Of a DNA stretch of 64,000 bases, positions 35,799 through 43,778 are shown piece after piece. Origin of the DNA: Flavihumibacter profundi (GTDB taxonomy: Bacteria; Bacteroidota; Bacteroidia; Chitinophagales; Chitinophagaceae); the NCBI RefSeq assembly GCF_020076305.1, contig NZ_JAIQXE010000001.1, forward strand, positions 372,001 through 436,000, read 5' to 3'. Made by a program: the position numbers and the translations under genes. The notes below the pieces were generated by a model. It did no database searches. It was not told where the DNA came from and worked only from the letters and a program-made list of their open reading frames with translations. How positions within the stretch are numbered: the first letter of the stretch is position 1; the number at the start of each line of letters is the position of its first letter.

Positions 35799-36839
35799 TT
35801 AGTTGCCTGTATCTTCCGGTGTATTTTTTGTTTTCATATAGTTATCAAGTGCCTGTTGGTAAGCTTTTGCATTTTCAAGGTGTTGCTGGTAAGTTTCTGC
35901 AAATACATGATACCCTGAAAAATCGGCTTTTGCAACAAAAAACAGGTAATTCGTTTGCGGTGCATCAAGTACAGCGTCTATGGTTACCCGTTGTGGTGTG
36001 CAGATGGGCCCTGGTGGCAATCCGGAATACCTGTATGTATTATAAGGTGATTCTACCGCAAGGTGTTTATTGTAGATTCTTTTCAATCCGAAATCGCGAA
36101 GTGCAAATTTAACGGTGGGGTCAGCAGCCAGCCGCATGCCTTTATTCAGGCGGTTCAAATACACGCTGGCAATATTTCCCTTATCCTCATTTTTATTGGT
36201 TTCTTCTTCTACAATTGAGGCAAGTACAATTACCTGTTGGGGCGTTAATCCTTTTAACCTGGCTTTTCGTATGCGTTCATCTGTCCAGAATTCCTTGTAT
36301 GTTTTAATGATTTTCTCCAGCACCTTTGAAGGCGCCGTATTCCAAAAATATGTATAAGTGTCTGGCATGACACCACCCATTATTGTGTTTGAATCAAGTC
36401 CGTATTTGGCTAAGGAATCGTTATTGACCAGGTATTGGAGGAAAATGGCTGAGTCCGATTCGAATTTCTTCCCGGCAAGGCCTGCGAATTCTTCTTTTGT
36501 GCGAAGTTTTGTGATTATAAGGTTTACAGGATCTTGCTGACCGTTCCTTAGTTTCCTGATTATTGATACCAGGCTGCTTCCGTTGTGAAGGGTATACCGG
36601 CCTGCTTTCACTTTTTCCGGGTAGTTTAGTTGCTTTGCCAGCAGGTTAAACATTGCCGGGTGGTATACCAGGTTTTTATTCCTGATTTCCAGAATTACGT
36701 TTTCATAGGTGCTCCCCGTGTGTATTTCAAGCTGGAAAGTTTTTCCTTTGAAAGCTGTTGCTGGTCCAAGGAAAATCCACGCAACAGTACCAGCCAGAAT
36801 TGCGCCAATTATGGCTAAAAGAAGAAGGATTCTTTTCAT
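35799..36839 (-). CDS. mltG: Endolytic transglycosylase MltG
   Basis: 346 residues with one N-terminal membrane anchor, a LysM-like N-terminal region, and the YceG/MltG domain. The catalytic Glu is in LASIVEEETN near residue 210, followed by NRLNKGMRLAADPTVKFAL and YNTYRYSGLPPGPICTP, all hallmarks of the family. MltG cuts nascent glycan strands in the periplasm and is thought to set strand length. It leads a leftward set mltG-yihY-redoxin. It lies 31 bases after the secG terminator. Confidence 0.96.
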   Translation of the reverse strand: MKRILLLLAIIGAILAGTVAWIFLGPATAFKGKTFQLEIHTGSTYENVILEIRNKNLVYHPAMFNLLAKQLNYPEKVKAGRYTLHNGSSLVSIIRKLRNGQQDPVNLIITKLRTKEEFAGLAGKKFESDSAIFLQYLVNNDSLAKYGLDSNTIMGGVMPDTYTYFWNTAPSKVLEKIIKTYKEFWTDERIRKARLKGLTPQQVIVLASIVEEETNKNEDKGNIASVYLNRLNKGMRLAADPTVKFALRDFGLKRIYNKHLAVESPYNTYRYSGLPPGPICTPQRVTIDAVLDAPQTNYLFFVAKADFSGYHVFAETYQQHLENAKAYQQALDNYMKTKNTPEDTGN

Positions 36840-36870
36840 GGATCGTTGATTACTGCGTAAATTAAAACAA

Positions 36871-36897
36871 AAAACCCTGCTATAGGTGCAGGGTTTT
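36871..36897 (-). terminator. Terminator of secG
   Basis: AAAACCCTGC (36871-36880) pairs with GCAGGGTTTT (36888-36897) around a seven-base loop, 21 bases past the secG stop, followed leftward by a T-rich run. Confidence 0.85.
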
Positions 36898-36917
36898 AAT
36901 AAAGGATCTTGCGTAAA

Positions 36918-37292
36918 TTATTTTGCAGGACTAACCGGCTGGTTATTGGCTGGTGCGGGTGCAGGTGCCAGCGGTTGTGTTCCCTGGTTTGCAGGGGTTT
37001 GAGCCGGGGCCGTAGCAGCAGGTTTTGTATTTAACTGCTCCAGCAGGTTATTATTCTTGGATGTTACTTTTGGAATAAACATTGCAGAGAAAATGCAAAG
37101 CAAGGCAACTACGGTTGAAAAAATCCAGGTGCCTCTTTCCAATACGTCAGTGGTTTGCTTAACCCCCATGAACTGATTGCTCAATCCGCCAACATTTCCT
37201 GCCAATCCACCACCTTTTGGATTTTGAACCAGGATGATAAATCCCAGGATAGCACTGGACACTAATACTAATATCAAGAACAGGATGATCAT
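36918..37292 (-). CDS. secG: Preprotein translocase subunit SecG
   Basis: 124 residues. Two membrane helices flank the conserved ILVQNPKGGGLAGNVGG loop (about 21-37). The C-terminal 45 residues are a Pro/Ala/Gln-rich tail that is not needed in E. coli SecG and is typical of Bacteroidota members. SecG assists the SecYE channel. It is the last gene of the miaB-lptE operon, 1 base after the TPR gene. Confidence 0.95.
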   Translation of the reverse strand: MIILFLILVLVSSAILGFIILVQNPKGGGLAGNVGGLSNQFMGVKQTTDVLERGTWIFSTVVALLCIFSAMFIPKVTSKNNNLLEQLNTKPAATAPAQTPANQGTQPLAPAPAPANNQPVSPAK

Positions 37293-37293
37293 C

Positions 37294-38133
37294 TTATCTA
37301 TGTTTTAATTGTTCAATTCGTGCCGCAAAATAAACGGATTTGTCGGGATGGGCCAAACTTAATTTGTGGTACAAATCAATGGCTTTTCCAAAATTCCCCT
37401 GTTTTACCAGCACTTCAGCCATTGTTTCGGTTAAAATTTCGCTGTGTTGAACGGAACCAGCGGCCATGGCAACAATTTTTTCTCCCAGTCCCGCTTCGGC
37501 AATTTGCTGTTCCAGGTCTGTCTGGGGCAGCCTTTTCATGGTTTTGATCCAATCGGTAAAACTCCTTAGTTGCCGGCCAAGCTTATCATTAACAGGCAAT
37601 TCATGACTTAGTTTAATGCCCTGGGAGGCAAAATAGTCGATGGTATGGTAGGGTTCAAAAATGGGTAATTCGTCGGTCTGTGGACTTATATCCTTCAGGG
37701 AAGGGATCGGAATTGGTGATTCTTTCATCAACAGGTCTGTACGAAGCGCCGGTTCGGGTCCGGATTCTACTTCCTGGGCCGGCGATTCATCCTCTTCGGC
37801 CTGAATTTCAGGTACCAGCAATTCAGGTGTTTCTGGAACAGGCTGCTCTGCAGGGGTAATTATTTCCGGAACAGGTGGTATATCGAAATGTTTGCTGGCG
37901 GCAGGCTCCTTCAATAAAGTATGTAACCGGTAATAATTGGGAAAATACAGGTAGGCCTTATCAAGCTGTTTACCAAAACCAGGGTCATTCTCCTGGAATT
38001 GCTTTTTTAATAAGAGGTATTGGAGTGAAGCGCAATATGGAAATTTTTCAACGGCCTTTTCCAATTCAGGAATACTCACGCTATCCAGTGAAGGCTGGCG
38101 GAAATAAAATTGTATGGTTTTGTTGAGCTCCAT
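37294..38133 (-). CDS. TPR-like protein in the lptE-secG operon
   Basis: 279 residues. The N-terminus (about 1-70) is helical, with FPYCASLQYLLLKKQF. The centre is acidic and Pro/Glu-rich (about 80-160). The C-terminus has a TPR-like helix pair, AEVLVKQGNFGKAIDLYHKLSLAHPDKS (about 240-268). No enzyme motif or signal peptide was seen. The gene sits between lptE and secG with very short spacing, an arrangement recurring in Bacteroidota, which suggests a link to envelope or secretion work. Confidence 0.7.
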   Translation of the reverse strand: MELNKTIQFYFRQPSLDSVSIPELEKAVEKFPYCASLQYLLLKKQFQENDPGFGKQLDKAYLYFPNYYRLHTLLKEPAASKHFDIPPVPEIITPAEQPVPETPELLVPEIQAEEDESPAQEVESGPEPALRTDLLMKESPIPIPSLKDISPQTDELPIFEPYHTIDYFASQGIKLSHELPVNDKLGRQLRSFTDWIKTMKRLPQTDLEQQIAEAGLGEKIVAMAAGSVQHSEILTETMAEVLVKQGNFGKAIDLYHKLSLAHPDKSVYFAARIEQLKHR

Positions 38134-38162
38134 TTTATGCGGAAGGGCAATATACTGGCTTA

Positions 38163-38660
38163 TTACCAGTTTGAAAAAATCCTGTTGAAAATTTCGTCGC
38201 TCAGGTTTTTAATAATGGCATCATTTAATTGGGTTTCTGCCTGCTGCAGGCTCAATGAAGCATTAAAATCGAAATTCCTGGTAATGTCGGCCTCGAAATT
38301 CTTTTTCTCATCCAGCCTGTTTTTAAAGACGATGTGCACGGAAACATTCAACCGGTTACTGGCTGCCTGCTTATTAGATATGCCTGTTGTACTTAAGGAA
38401 TAATCGCTGATATATCCGCTGATATCATAATCAGCGTTATCGCCTTGTATTTGCGTCCGGCCAGTCTGACTGATCACTTTTTGCCGGAGTCTATCTGTAA
38501 GCTGTGGACTCAGCTGTGGATTAACATACCTTGCCTTATTCTCAATATAGGTTACACGGATGGTTTTCACTTCCGGAGGAATCGATACATCCTTAAAAGA
38601 GTAACAGCCACTAAAGGTAAGGATACATGCCAGCAGGGGAATGATTAAATACTTAGTCAT
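38163..38660 (-). CDS. LptE-family LPS-assembly lipoprotein
   Basis: The start ATG at 38660 overlaps the end of the sigma-54 regulator gene by 8 bases, and gives a lipoprotein signal with lipobox TFSGC (Cys near residue 20); upstream in-frame codons would bury it. 165 residues. The region SFKDVSIPPEVKTIRVTYIEN followed by LTDRLRQKVISQT matches the LptE/LPS-assembly fold. LptE plugs and supports LptD, which inserts LPS in the outer membrane. lptD is not in the window. Confidence 0.85.
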   Translation of the reverse strand: MTKYLIIPLLACILTFSGCYSFKDVSIPPEVKTIRVTYIENKARYVNPQLSPQLTDRLRQKVISQTGRTQIQGDNADYDISGYISDYSLSTTGISNKQAASNRLNVSVHIVFKNRLDEKKNFEADITRNFDFNASLSLQQAETQLNDAIIKNLSDEIFNRIFSNW

Positions 38661-39915
38661 TAATATCGTATTCTTTAAGTTTTCTGTATAGTGTTCTTTC
38701 ACTGATGCCCAGGTCGGAGGCCGCATCTTTTCTTTTGCCTTTGTGCTTTTTCAGTGCCTTCACAATCAGTTCTTTTTCCTTGTCCATTATATTTAAAGAC
38801 TCTTCCACTTCTTCATGTTCGTGAATATCATCATGAGGTAAAAGCACTGCTGGTTGCTGTACACCCTGGCTTTGCATATAGGATGCAGGTAATACCTGTG
38901 TGGCTTGCTGGAATTCTACTGCTGCAGGATATTCACGCATCAGGCTTTCTTTGGTATATGCTGCAGCAGCTGCAGCTTCACCTGGATTTTGTAAAATTTC
39001 AACAAACATTTTCTTCAGTTCGGTTACGTCTTTTTTCATATCGAAAAAGAGCTTGTAAAGCAGTTCCCGTTCATTACTGAATTCATGTGCCCCCGCACCG
39101 CCGCTGGCAACTACCATGGGCAAACGGTTATTGGCATGTACCGGAAGGAACTTCACTAATTCTGCAGCACCAATGGTTTTATCTGTGCTGAGTACAGAAA
39201 CCTGTTCTGCAATATTTTTCAATTCCCGCACATTTCCGGGGAACGGATATTGGACCAGCAACTGCCTTGCTTCATCATCAAGTTGAACAGGGGAAGTTTT
39301 ATACCTTTCTGCAAAATCAACAGCAAATTTGCGGAATAACAAGGGTATGTCTTCTTTTCGGTCACGAAGTGAAGGAACCCTTATTGGAACAGTGCTCAGC
39401 CGGTAATACAGGTCTTCCCGGAATTTCCCGTTTTGTGTAAATTCAAGCAGGTCCTTATTGGTTGCAGCGATAACCCTTACATCAGTTTTTTGCACTTTTG
39501 ACGATCCGACACGTATAAATTCACCTGCTTCCAAAACCCTAAGCAAACGTGCCTGCGTTCCCAGTGGCATTTCACCGATTTCATCCAGGAATATTGTTCC
39601 CCCATTTACAGTTTCAAAATAACCTTTCCTGCTGTCTACAGCCCCCGTAAATGCACCTTTCTCATGCCCGAACAACTCTGAATCAATGGTGCCTTCGGGA
39701 ATTGCACCGCAGTTTACAGCTATGAAGGGATTGTGTTTACGTGCTGAAAGTGCGTGGATAATTTGGGAAAATGCTTCTTTACCGACACCGCTTTCACCAA
39801 CTATCAATACACTTAAATCGGTATTGGCCACCTGGGCCGCTACGTTTAGGGAATGGATCAGGGAAGGGGAGTTGCCAATTATGCCGAATCGGTTTTTTAT
39901 GCTTTGGATGTCCAT
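38653..39915 (-). CDS. Sigma-54-dependent transcriptional activator without a receiver domain
   Basis: 420 residues. The AAA+ domain occupies about 10-240, with Walker A GESGVGKE (about 40), the sigma-54 contact GAFTGA (about 87) and Walker B FLDEIGEMP (about 110). A variable acidic linker (about 260-370) precedes a Fis-type helix-turn-helix at the C-terminus (ASDLGISERTLYRKLKEYDI). No response-regulator, GAF or PAS domain precedes the AAA+ domain, so its activity is controlled otherwise or constitutively. The gene lies between miaB and lptE and overlaps the latter, which suggests it controls envelope genes. Confidence 0.95.
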   Translation of the reverse strand: MDIQSIKNRFGIIGNSPSLIHSLNVAAQVANTDLSVLIVGESGVGKEAFSQIIHALSARKHNPFIAVNCGAIPEGTIDSELFGHEKGAFTGAVDSRKGYFETVNGGTIFLDEIGEMPLGTQARLLRVLEAGEFIRVGSSKVQKTDVRVIAATNKDLLEFTQNGKFREDLYYRLSTVPIRVPSLRDRKEDIPLLFRKFAVDFAERYKTSPVQLDDEARQLLVQYPFPGNVRELKNIAEQVSVLSTDKTIGAAELVKFLPVHANNRLPMVVASGGAGAHEFSNERELLYKLFFDMKKDVTELKKMFVEILQNPGEAAAAAAYTKESLMREYPAAVEFQQATQVLPASYMQSQGVQQPAVLLPHDDIHEHEEVEESLNIMDKEKELIVKALKKHKGKRKDAASDLGISERTLYRKLKEYDIND

Positions 39916-39972
39916 GGTTTAGTGGGAATAGTGATAAGTTCATTTGGTGATTGAGTGAACAGCAGGTTGAAT

Positions 39973-41400
39973 TCATTCATCCTGGATAATCTCCCCAACC
40001 AGGGTAGTTCTGGTGCAATCTGTAACTTTTACAGTTATGTAATCACCTTTTTGTAAGGTATAATGCTGCTTGGGAAACACAATCACTTTATTCTGGCTGT
40101 TTCTTCCCATCCAGTCTGCTTTGCTTTTACGGCTATCTCCTTCAATAAGTACCTTGAAAGTCTTGCCCAGGTCGCGTTCATTGCTGGCATGGCTCAAGAT
40201 ACCCTGCAGGTTAACTATCTCCTGCAACCTTCTTTTCTTGGTTTCTTCCGGAATATCATCCGTATACCTTTTTGCCGCAAGTGTTCCGGGCCTTTCGCTA
40301 TAAAAGAACATATAACTCATGTCATAACGGCTGTATTCCATTATACTCAGTGTATCCTGGTGCTCGGCTTCTGTTTCGGTACAAAATCCGGCAATTACAT
40401 CGGCAGAGATGCCACATTCCGGCAATATTTGCCTGATGCGGTCAACTTTGGCCATGTACCATTCCCGGGTATATGTTCTGTTCATGAGTTGCAAAATCCG
40501 GCTATTGCCACTTTGGACCGGAAGATGGATATACTTGCAGATATTATCATACTTCGCCATTGTATACAAAACCTCATCGGTGATGTCTTTGGGATGGGAA
40601 GTGGAAAAACGGATTCTCAGGTCCGGAGAAATATTGGCCACTTTTTCAAGCAGCATGGCAAAGGTTATTGGCGATTTGTCATTATTTCCCTGGTAATAGT
40701 AGCTATCAACATTCTGCCCCAACAGGGTCACTTCTTTATACCCCTGCCGGAACAAATCGGTACACTCTGCTATGATACTTTCTGCATCGCGACTTCTTTC
40801 CCTTCCCCGGGTAAAAGGAACCACACAAAATGAACACATGTTATTACAGCCCCGCATAATGCTTACAAAGGCTGAAATGCCATTGGAATCAAGCCTGACC
40901 GGGGAAATGTCAGCATAAGTTTCATCGCGGCTCAACAATACGTTTACCGCTTTTTGCCCACTTTCTGCTTCTTCAATTAAATAGGGAAGGGTCCTGTATG
41001 CATCCGGACCAACAACGAGATCAACCAGTTTTTCTTCTTCCAGCAATTTTGCTTTAAGCCGCTCTGCCATGCAGCCCAGTACGCCAACCAGCATACCGGG
41101 TTTTGCTCTTTTTGCTTTTTTAAATTCTGTAAGCCGCTTACGTACCGTTTGTTCTGCTTTTTCGCGGATAGAACAGGTATTCAATAAAACCAGGTCGGCC
41201 ATTTCTACATCCCTTGTTGCACCAAACCCACTGTCCTGCAAAATTGAAGCCACCACTTCGCTATCGGAAAAATTCATGGCGCAGCCATAACTTTCGATGT
41301 AAAAGAATTTTTTAAAAGGAGCATCCACCGGCACCGCAGGGGCAAATGCCTCACCCTGCCTCGCTTCATCATGTACTTTTTGGATAGACAAATCCAGCAT
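39973..41400 (-). CDS. miaB: tRNA-2-methylthio-N6-isopentenyladenosine synthase
   Basis: 475 residues. The MTTase N-terminal domain starts [17 protein letters not shown] (about 32) with the first Cys of the auxiliary cluster, then the radical-SAM motif CNNMCSFC (about 185) in [17 protein letters not shown], and a C-terminal TRAM domain (about 405-470). It methylthiolates i6A37 of tRNAs, improving reading of codons starting with U. It is the first gene of a leftward operon with the sigma-54 activator, lptE, the TPR gene and secG. Its promoter is at 41420-41452. Confidence 0.96.
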   Translation of the reverse strand: MLDLSIQKVHDEARQGEAFAPAVPVDAPFKKFFYIESYGCAMNFSDSEVVASILQDSGFGATRDVEMADLVLLNTCSIREKAEQTVRKRLTEFKKAKRAKPGMLVGVLGCMAERLKAKLLEEEKLVDLVVGPDAYRTLPYLIEEAESGQKAVNVLLSRDETYADISPVRLDSNGISAFVSIMRGCNNMCSFCVVPFTRGRERSRDAESIIAECTDLFRQGYKEVTLLGQNVDSYYYQGNNDKSPITFAMLLEKVANISPDLRIRFSTSHPKDITDEVLYTMAKYDNICKYIHLPVQSGNSRILQLMNRTYTREWYMAKVDRIRQILPECGISADVIAGFCTETEAEHQDTLSIMEYSRYDMSYMFFYSERPGTLAAKRYTDDIPEETKKRRLQEIVNLQGILSHASNERDLGKTFKVLIEGDSRKSKADWMGRNSQNKVIVFPKQHYTLQKGDYITVKVTDCTRTTLVGEIIQDE

Positions 41401-41419
41401 CTCTTAGAAATTAAGAGTG

Positions 41420-41452
41420 CAAAAATAGCTAAAAATGGCTATTGGTGTCAAA
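41420..41452 (-). promoter_or_regulatory. Promoter of miaB operon (-33 and -7 boxes)
   Basis: Read leftward: TTTG (41449-41452), 21 bases, then TATTTTTG (41420-41427). Both elements match the Bacteroidota primary promoter. The ATG at 41400 follows 19 bases after the -7 box, so the miaB group has its own promoter within the 79-base gap after tolC. Confidence 0.65.
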
Positions 41453-41479
41453 TTGGCAGGAGTTAAATCTTCCTAATGA

Positions 41480-42931
41480 TTACCAAAGTGGCTTTCCCTG
41501 GTAATAATCAAGTATACGTGTCCTGAAAACGTATTCATATTTAGCCATTATCAGGTTGGTATTTGCCCTGTCGAGGTTGTTTTTAGCTACCAGGTAATCT
41601 ACTGAATTGAGGACGCCTTCATTGAACCTTGCTTCTGTTGCGCGGAAGGATTCCTGGAAAGCATCTACCTGGTCCAGCAAGGCTTTATACCTGCTATAGG
41701 TGGCTGTCATATTCAGGTAAGCCTGTTCTACAGCCTGCTGGAGGCGGATTCGGGTACTTTGCTCTACATAGCTCGCATTCTGGAGTGCCAGGCGGGCCTT
41801 GCTGACCTGGTTCCGGGTTTGGAAACTGTTTAGGATCGGGATGCGGATGGCAAAATTTACATTGGTGCTATAGTTGTTTTTGAACTGGTCTGTATACGGG
41901 ATTTTGACCTGTTCGTAATTATTTACAGTCGTGTAAACCGGTACTTTCCCGCCATTCACGAGTACATAATCACCCGAAGGAGCGTCGCTGGAACTTAGGA
42001 GGGACGCGGTGGCAGCAGCGCTGGAATAGTTACTGTAGATTCCGGCATTGAGCGAAAACGTGGGCCAGAGCTGCCCTTTCCAGGCTTTCACTCCCGATTC
42101 GGCACTTTGCCTGCGCAAAGTTGCCGCTTTTACGAGGGCTAATTGCTGCATGGCTGTCTGGTATATAGCTTCAGCAGTACCTTCATAGCCATTCAGGAAT
42201 TGATCAGCGCTGATTCGCTCCAGCCTGATACCGGTCTTGTATGGCAGGTTCATCAATTGGGCCAGGGAAAGTTTTGCAGCCTCTAACTGGTTTTTTGTAT
42301 TTATAAGGCTTATTTCATCGTTGGCCAATTGTCCTTTCAGGTCATATAATTGTGATGGGGTGATGGCTCCTTCCTGGTTAAGGATGCTCAACCTGTCAAC
42401 CTGTTTTTTACTGAGGTCTGCCTGGTTCCTGATCTGCACGAGTAAGTCTTCGGCGCTGAGTACCTGCAGGTAGGCTACAATTATTTGAAGCGTTAGGTTG
42501 TCTTTATTCTGCTGCACATCCATGTTTGCAGCCTGGTAGGCCAGGTTTTGCTCTTTAACCGCATACTGGTAAGACAATCCCTTAAATAATACGAGGCCGG
42601 TATTCATGCCCCAGTTGGCGTAATTGATATTCTGGTTCAGGTACCTGTTCGTGAATGGATCTATACTACGGCCCTGGTTAAGGCCATGTTCTACCGAACC
42701 ATTGAGGCCTGGTAACAGGTTGTCCTTTGCCTGTTTATAATCAATTTTATTACGCTCAGACTGAAGTTCCGATTGTTTAAGTTCAAGGTTATTCTTAAAG
42801 GCGATCTCCACGCATTGTTGCAGGGTAAGGATGCCGGTACTGTCTGATTGCGCTTTTGATTCTCCCGTACAGGCAACTGCCAGTATTATTATTGCGGATA
42901 TCCGTAACAGGTGGTAAACTGAAATTTTCAT
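41480..42931 (-). CDS. TolC-family outer-membrane efflux protein
   Basis: 483 residues. A signal peptide ends near ESKAQ; a weak lipobox (LAVAC) makes lipidation possible but not certain. The OEP repeats are visible: LTLQQCVEIAFKNNLELKQSE near 35 and ARLALQNASYVEQSTRIRLQQAVEQAYLNM in the second half, with NLDRANTNLIMAKYEYVFR near the end. This forms a trimeric channel with a periplasmic alpha-barrel. It lies 12 bases after the second ABC ATPase, so these two form a unit at the end of the permease array and are likely its outer-membrane exit or a separate exporter. Confidence 0.92.
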   Translation of the reverse strand: MKISVYHLLRISAIIILAVACTGESKAQSDSTGILTLQQCVEIAFKNNLELKQSELQSERNKIDYKQAKDNLLPGLNGSVEHGLNQGRSIDPFTNRYLNQNINYANWGMNTGLVLFKGLSYQYAVKEQNLAYQAANMDVQQNKDNLTLQIIVAYLQVLSAEDLLVQIRNQADLSKKQVDRLSILNQEGAITPSQLYDLKGQLANDEISLINTKNQLEAAKLSLAQLMNLPYKTGIRLERISADQFLNGYEGTAEAIYQTAMQQLALVKAATLRRQSAESGVKAWKGQLWPTFSLNAGIYSNYSSAAATASLLSSSDAPSGDYVLVNGGKVPVYTTVNNYEQVKIPYTDQFKNNYSTNVNFAIRIPILNSFQTRNQVSKARLALQNASYVEQSTRIRLQQAVEQAYLNMTATYSRYKALLDQVDAFQESFRATEARFNEGVLNSVDYLVAKNNLDRANTNLIMAKYEYVFRTRILDYYQGKPLW

Positions 42932-42943
42932 GATTGTATTACT

Positions 42944-43615
42944 TTATCTGGGCTGTTCAATTCTTCCGTCTAACAGGTGAATTATCCGGTTTCCGTAACC
43001 GGCGTTTTTTTCAGAATGGGTTACCTGGATGATAGTTACCCCATCTTCTTCATTCAGCTTCCTGAAGAGGTCCATGATCTCTTCGCCCTGTTTTGAATTC
43101 AGGTTACCGGTTGGTTCGTCTGCCAGGATCAATTTCGGGCTGGAAATTAAAGCCCTGGCAATACCGACCAGTTGCTGTTGTCCGCCGGATAGCTGAGATG
43201 GGAAAAGGTCTTTCTTGCCCACAATATTAAATCGATCCAGTATATCCGCAACCATGGCCTTTCTTTCGGCAGACTTTGTATCCTGGTAAAGGAGCGGCGT
43301 TTCAATGTTTTCGTAAACGGTTAGTTCGTCTATCAGGTGATAGGCCTGGAACACAAAACCGATATATTGTTTATATAACTGTGAGCGCTGTTTTTCTTTG
43401 AGTGTATGGATTGGTTGACCGAGAAAGTTATATTCACCTTCATTGGCATCGTCCAGCATTCCAATTACATTCAATAAGGTCGATTTGCCGGAACCTGATG
43501 GCCCCATGATGGATAAAAACTCACCTTCATTGATGGTAAGGTTTATGTCTTTTAGCAGGAATGTCCTTAGTCCTGCAGTTGTCACCCATTTTGAAATATG
43601 CTCTAGTTTTATCAT
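42944..43615 (-). CDS. ABC ATPase of LolD/MacB type, atypical signature
   Basis: 223 residues. Walker A is GPSGSGKST (about 39), the Q-loop FVFQAYHLID (about 88), Walker B LILADEP and the H-loop VTHSE near the end. The signature reads LSGGQQQLVGIARAL rather than [15 protein letters not shown], and the D-loop is GNLNS where GNLDS is usual. The catalytic Glu after Walker B is kept, so ATP hydrolysis is probable. It forms a pair with the tolC-like gene and is separated from the eight permease genes by 163 bases. It is a candidate energiser for the last or all permeases. Confidence 0.92.
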   Translation of the reverse strand: MIKLEHISKWVTTAGLRTFLLKDINLTINEGEFLSIMGPSGSGKSTLLNVIGMLDDANEGEYNFLGQPIHTLKEKQRSQLYKQYIGFVFQAYHLIDELTVYENIETPLLYQDTKSAERKAMVADILDRFNIVGKKDLFPSQLSGGQQQLVGIARALISSPKLILADEPTGNLNSKQGEEIMDLFRKLNEEDGVTIIQVTHSEKNAGYGNRIIHLLDGRIEQPR

Positions 43616-43778
43616 AACTTTTTCCCTTTATTCAAATCCTGCATTGGTTCCTATAATTGTGTGCCAACATTATTAAACATTGATATGCAGTGTATTGTGA
43701 AATGGTTTTAAATGTTGATTGTCCGGTATTGATACAATTATTGTCCTTTTTTGATGCATGGGTAAAATTGCTTTTTCC
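43616..43778. other. 163-base gap between the permease array and the second ATPase
   Basis: The largest gap in the 41.5-63.8 kb block. No coding frame, no clear hairpin and no full TAnnTTTG box was found in it. It is the likely site of a promoter for the ATPase-tolC pair, since all other gaps in the array are 9-22 bases. Confidence 0.5.

Noticed and set aside
40063-40833. A 256-residue open frame on the plus strand
   Set aside because: It lies wholly opposite the clear miaB coding sequence and its translation shows no domain; it is a shadow of miaB codon use.
43661-43667. A TTGGCAC read leftward in the gap before the second ATPase, like a sigma-54 -24 element
   Set aside because: The -12 part (TTGC at the right spacing) is missing; the bases there are TATAG, so it does not make a full sigma-54 promoter.
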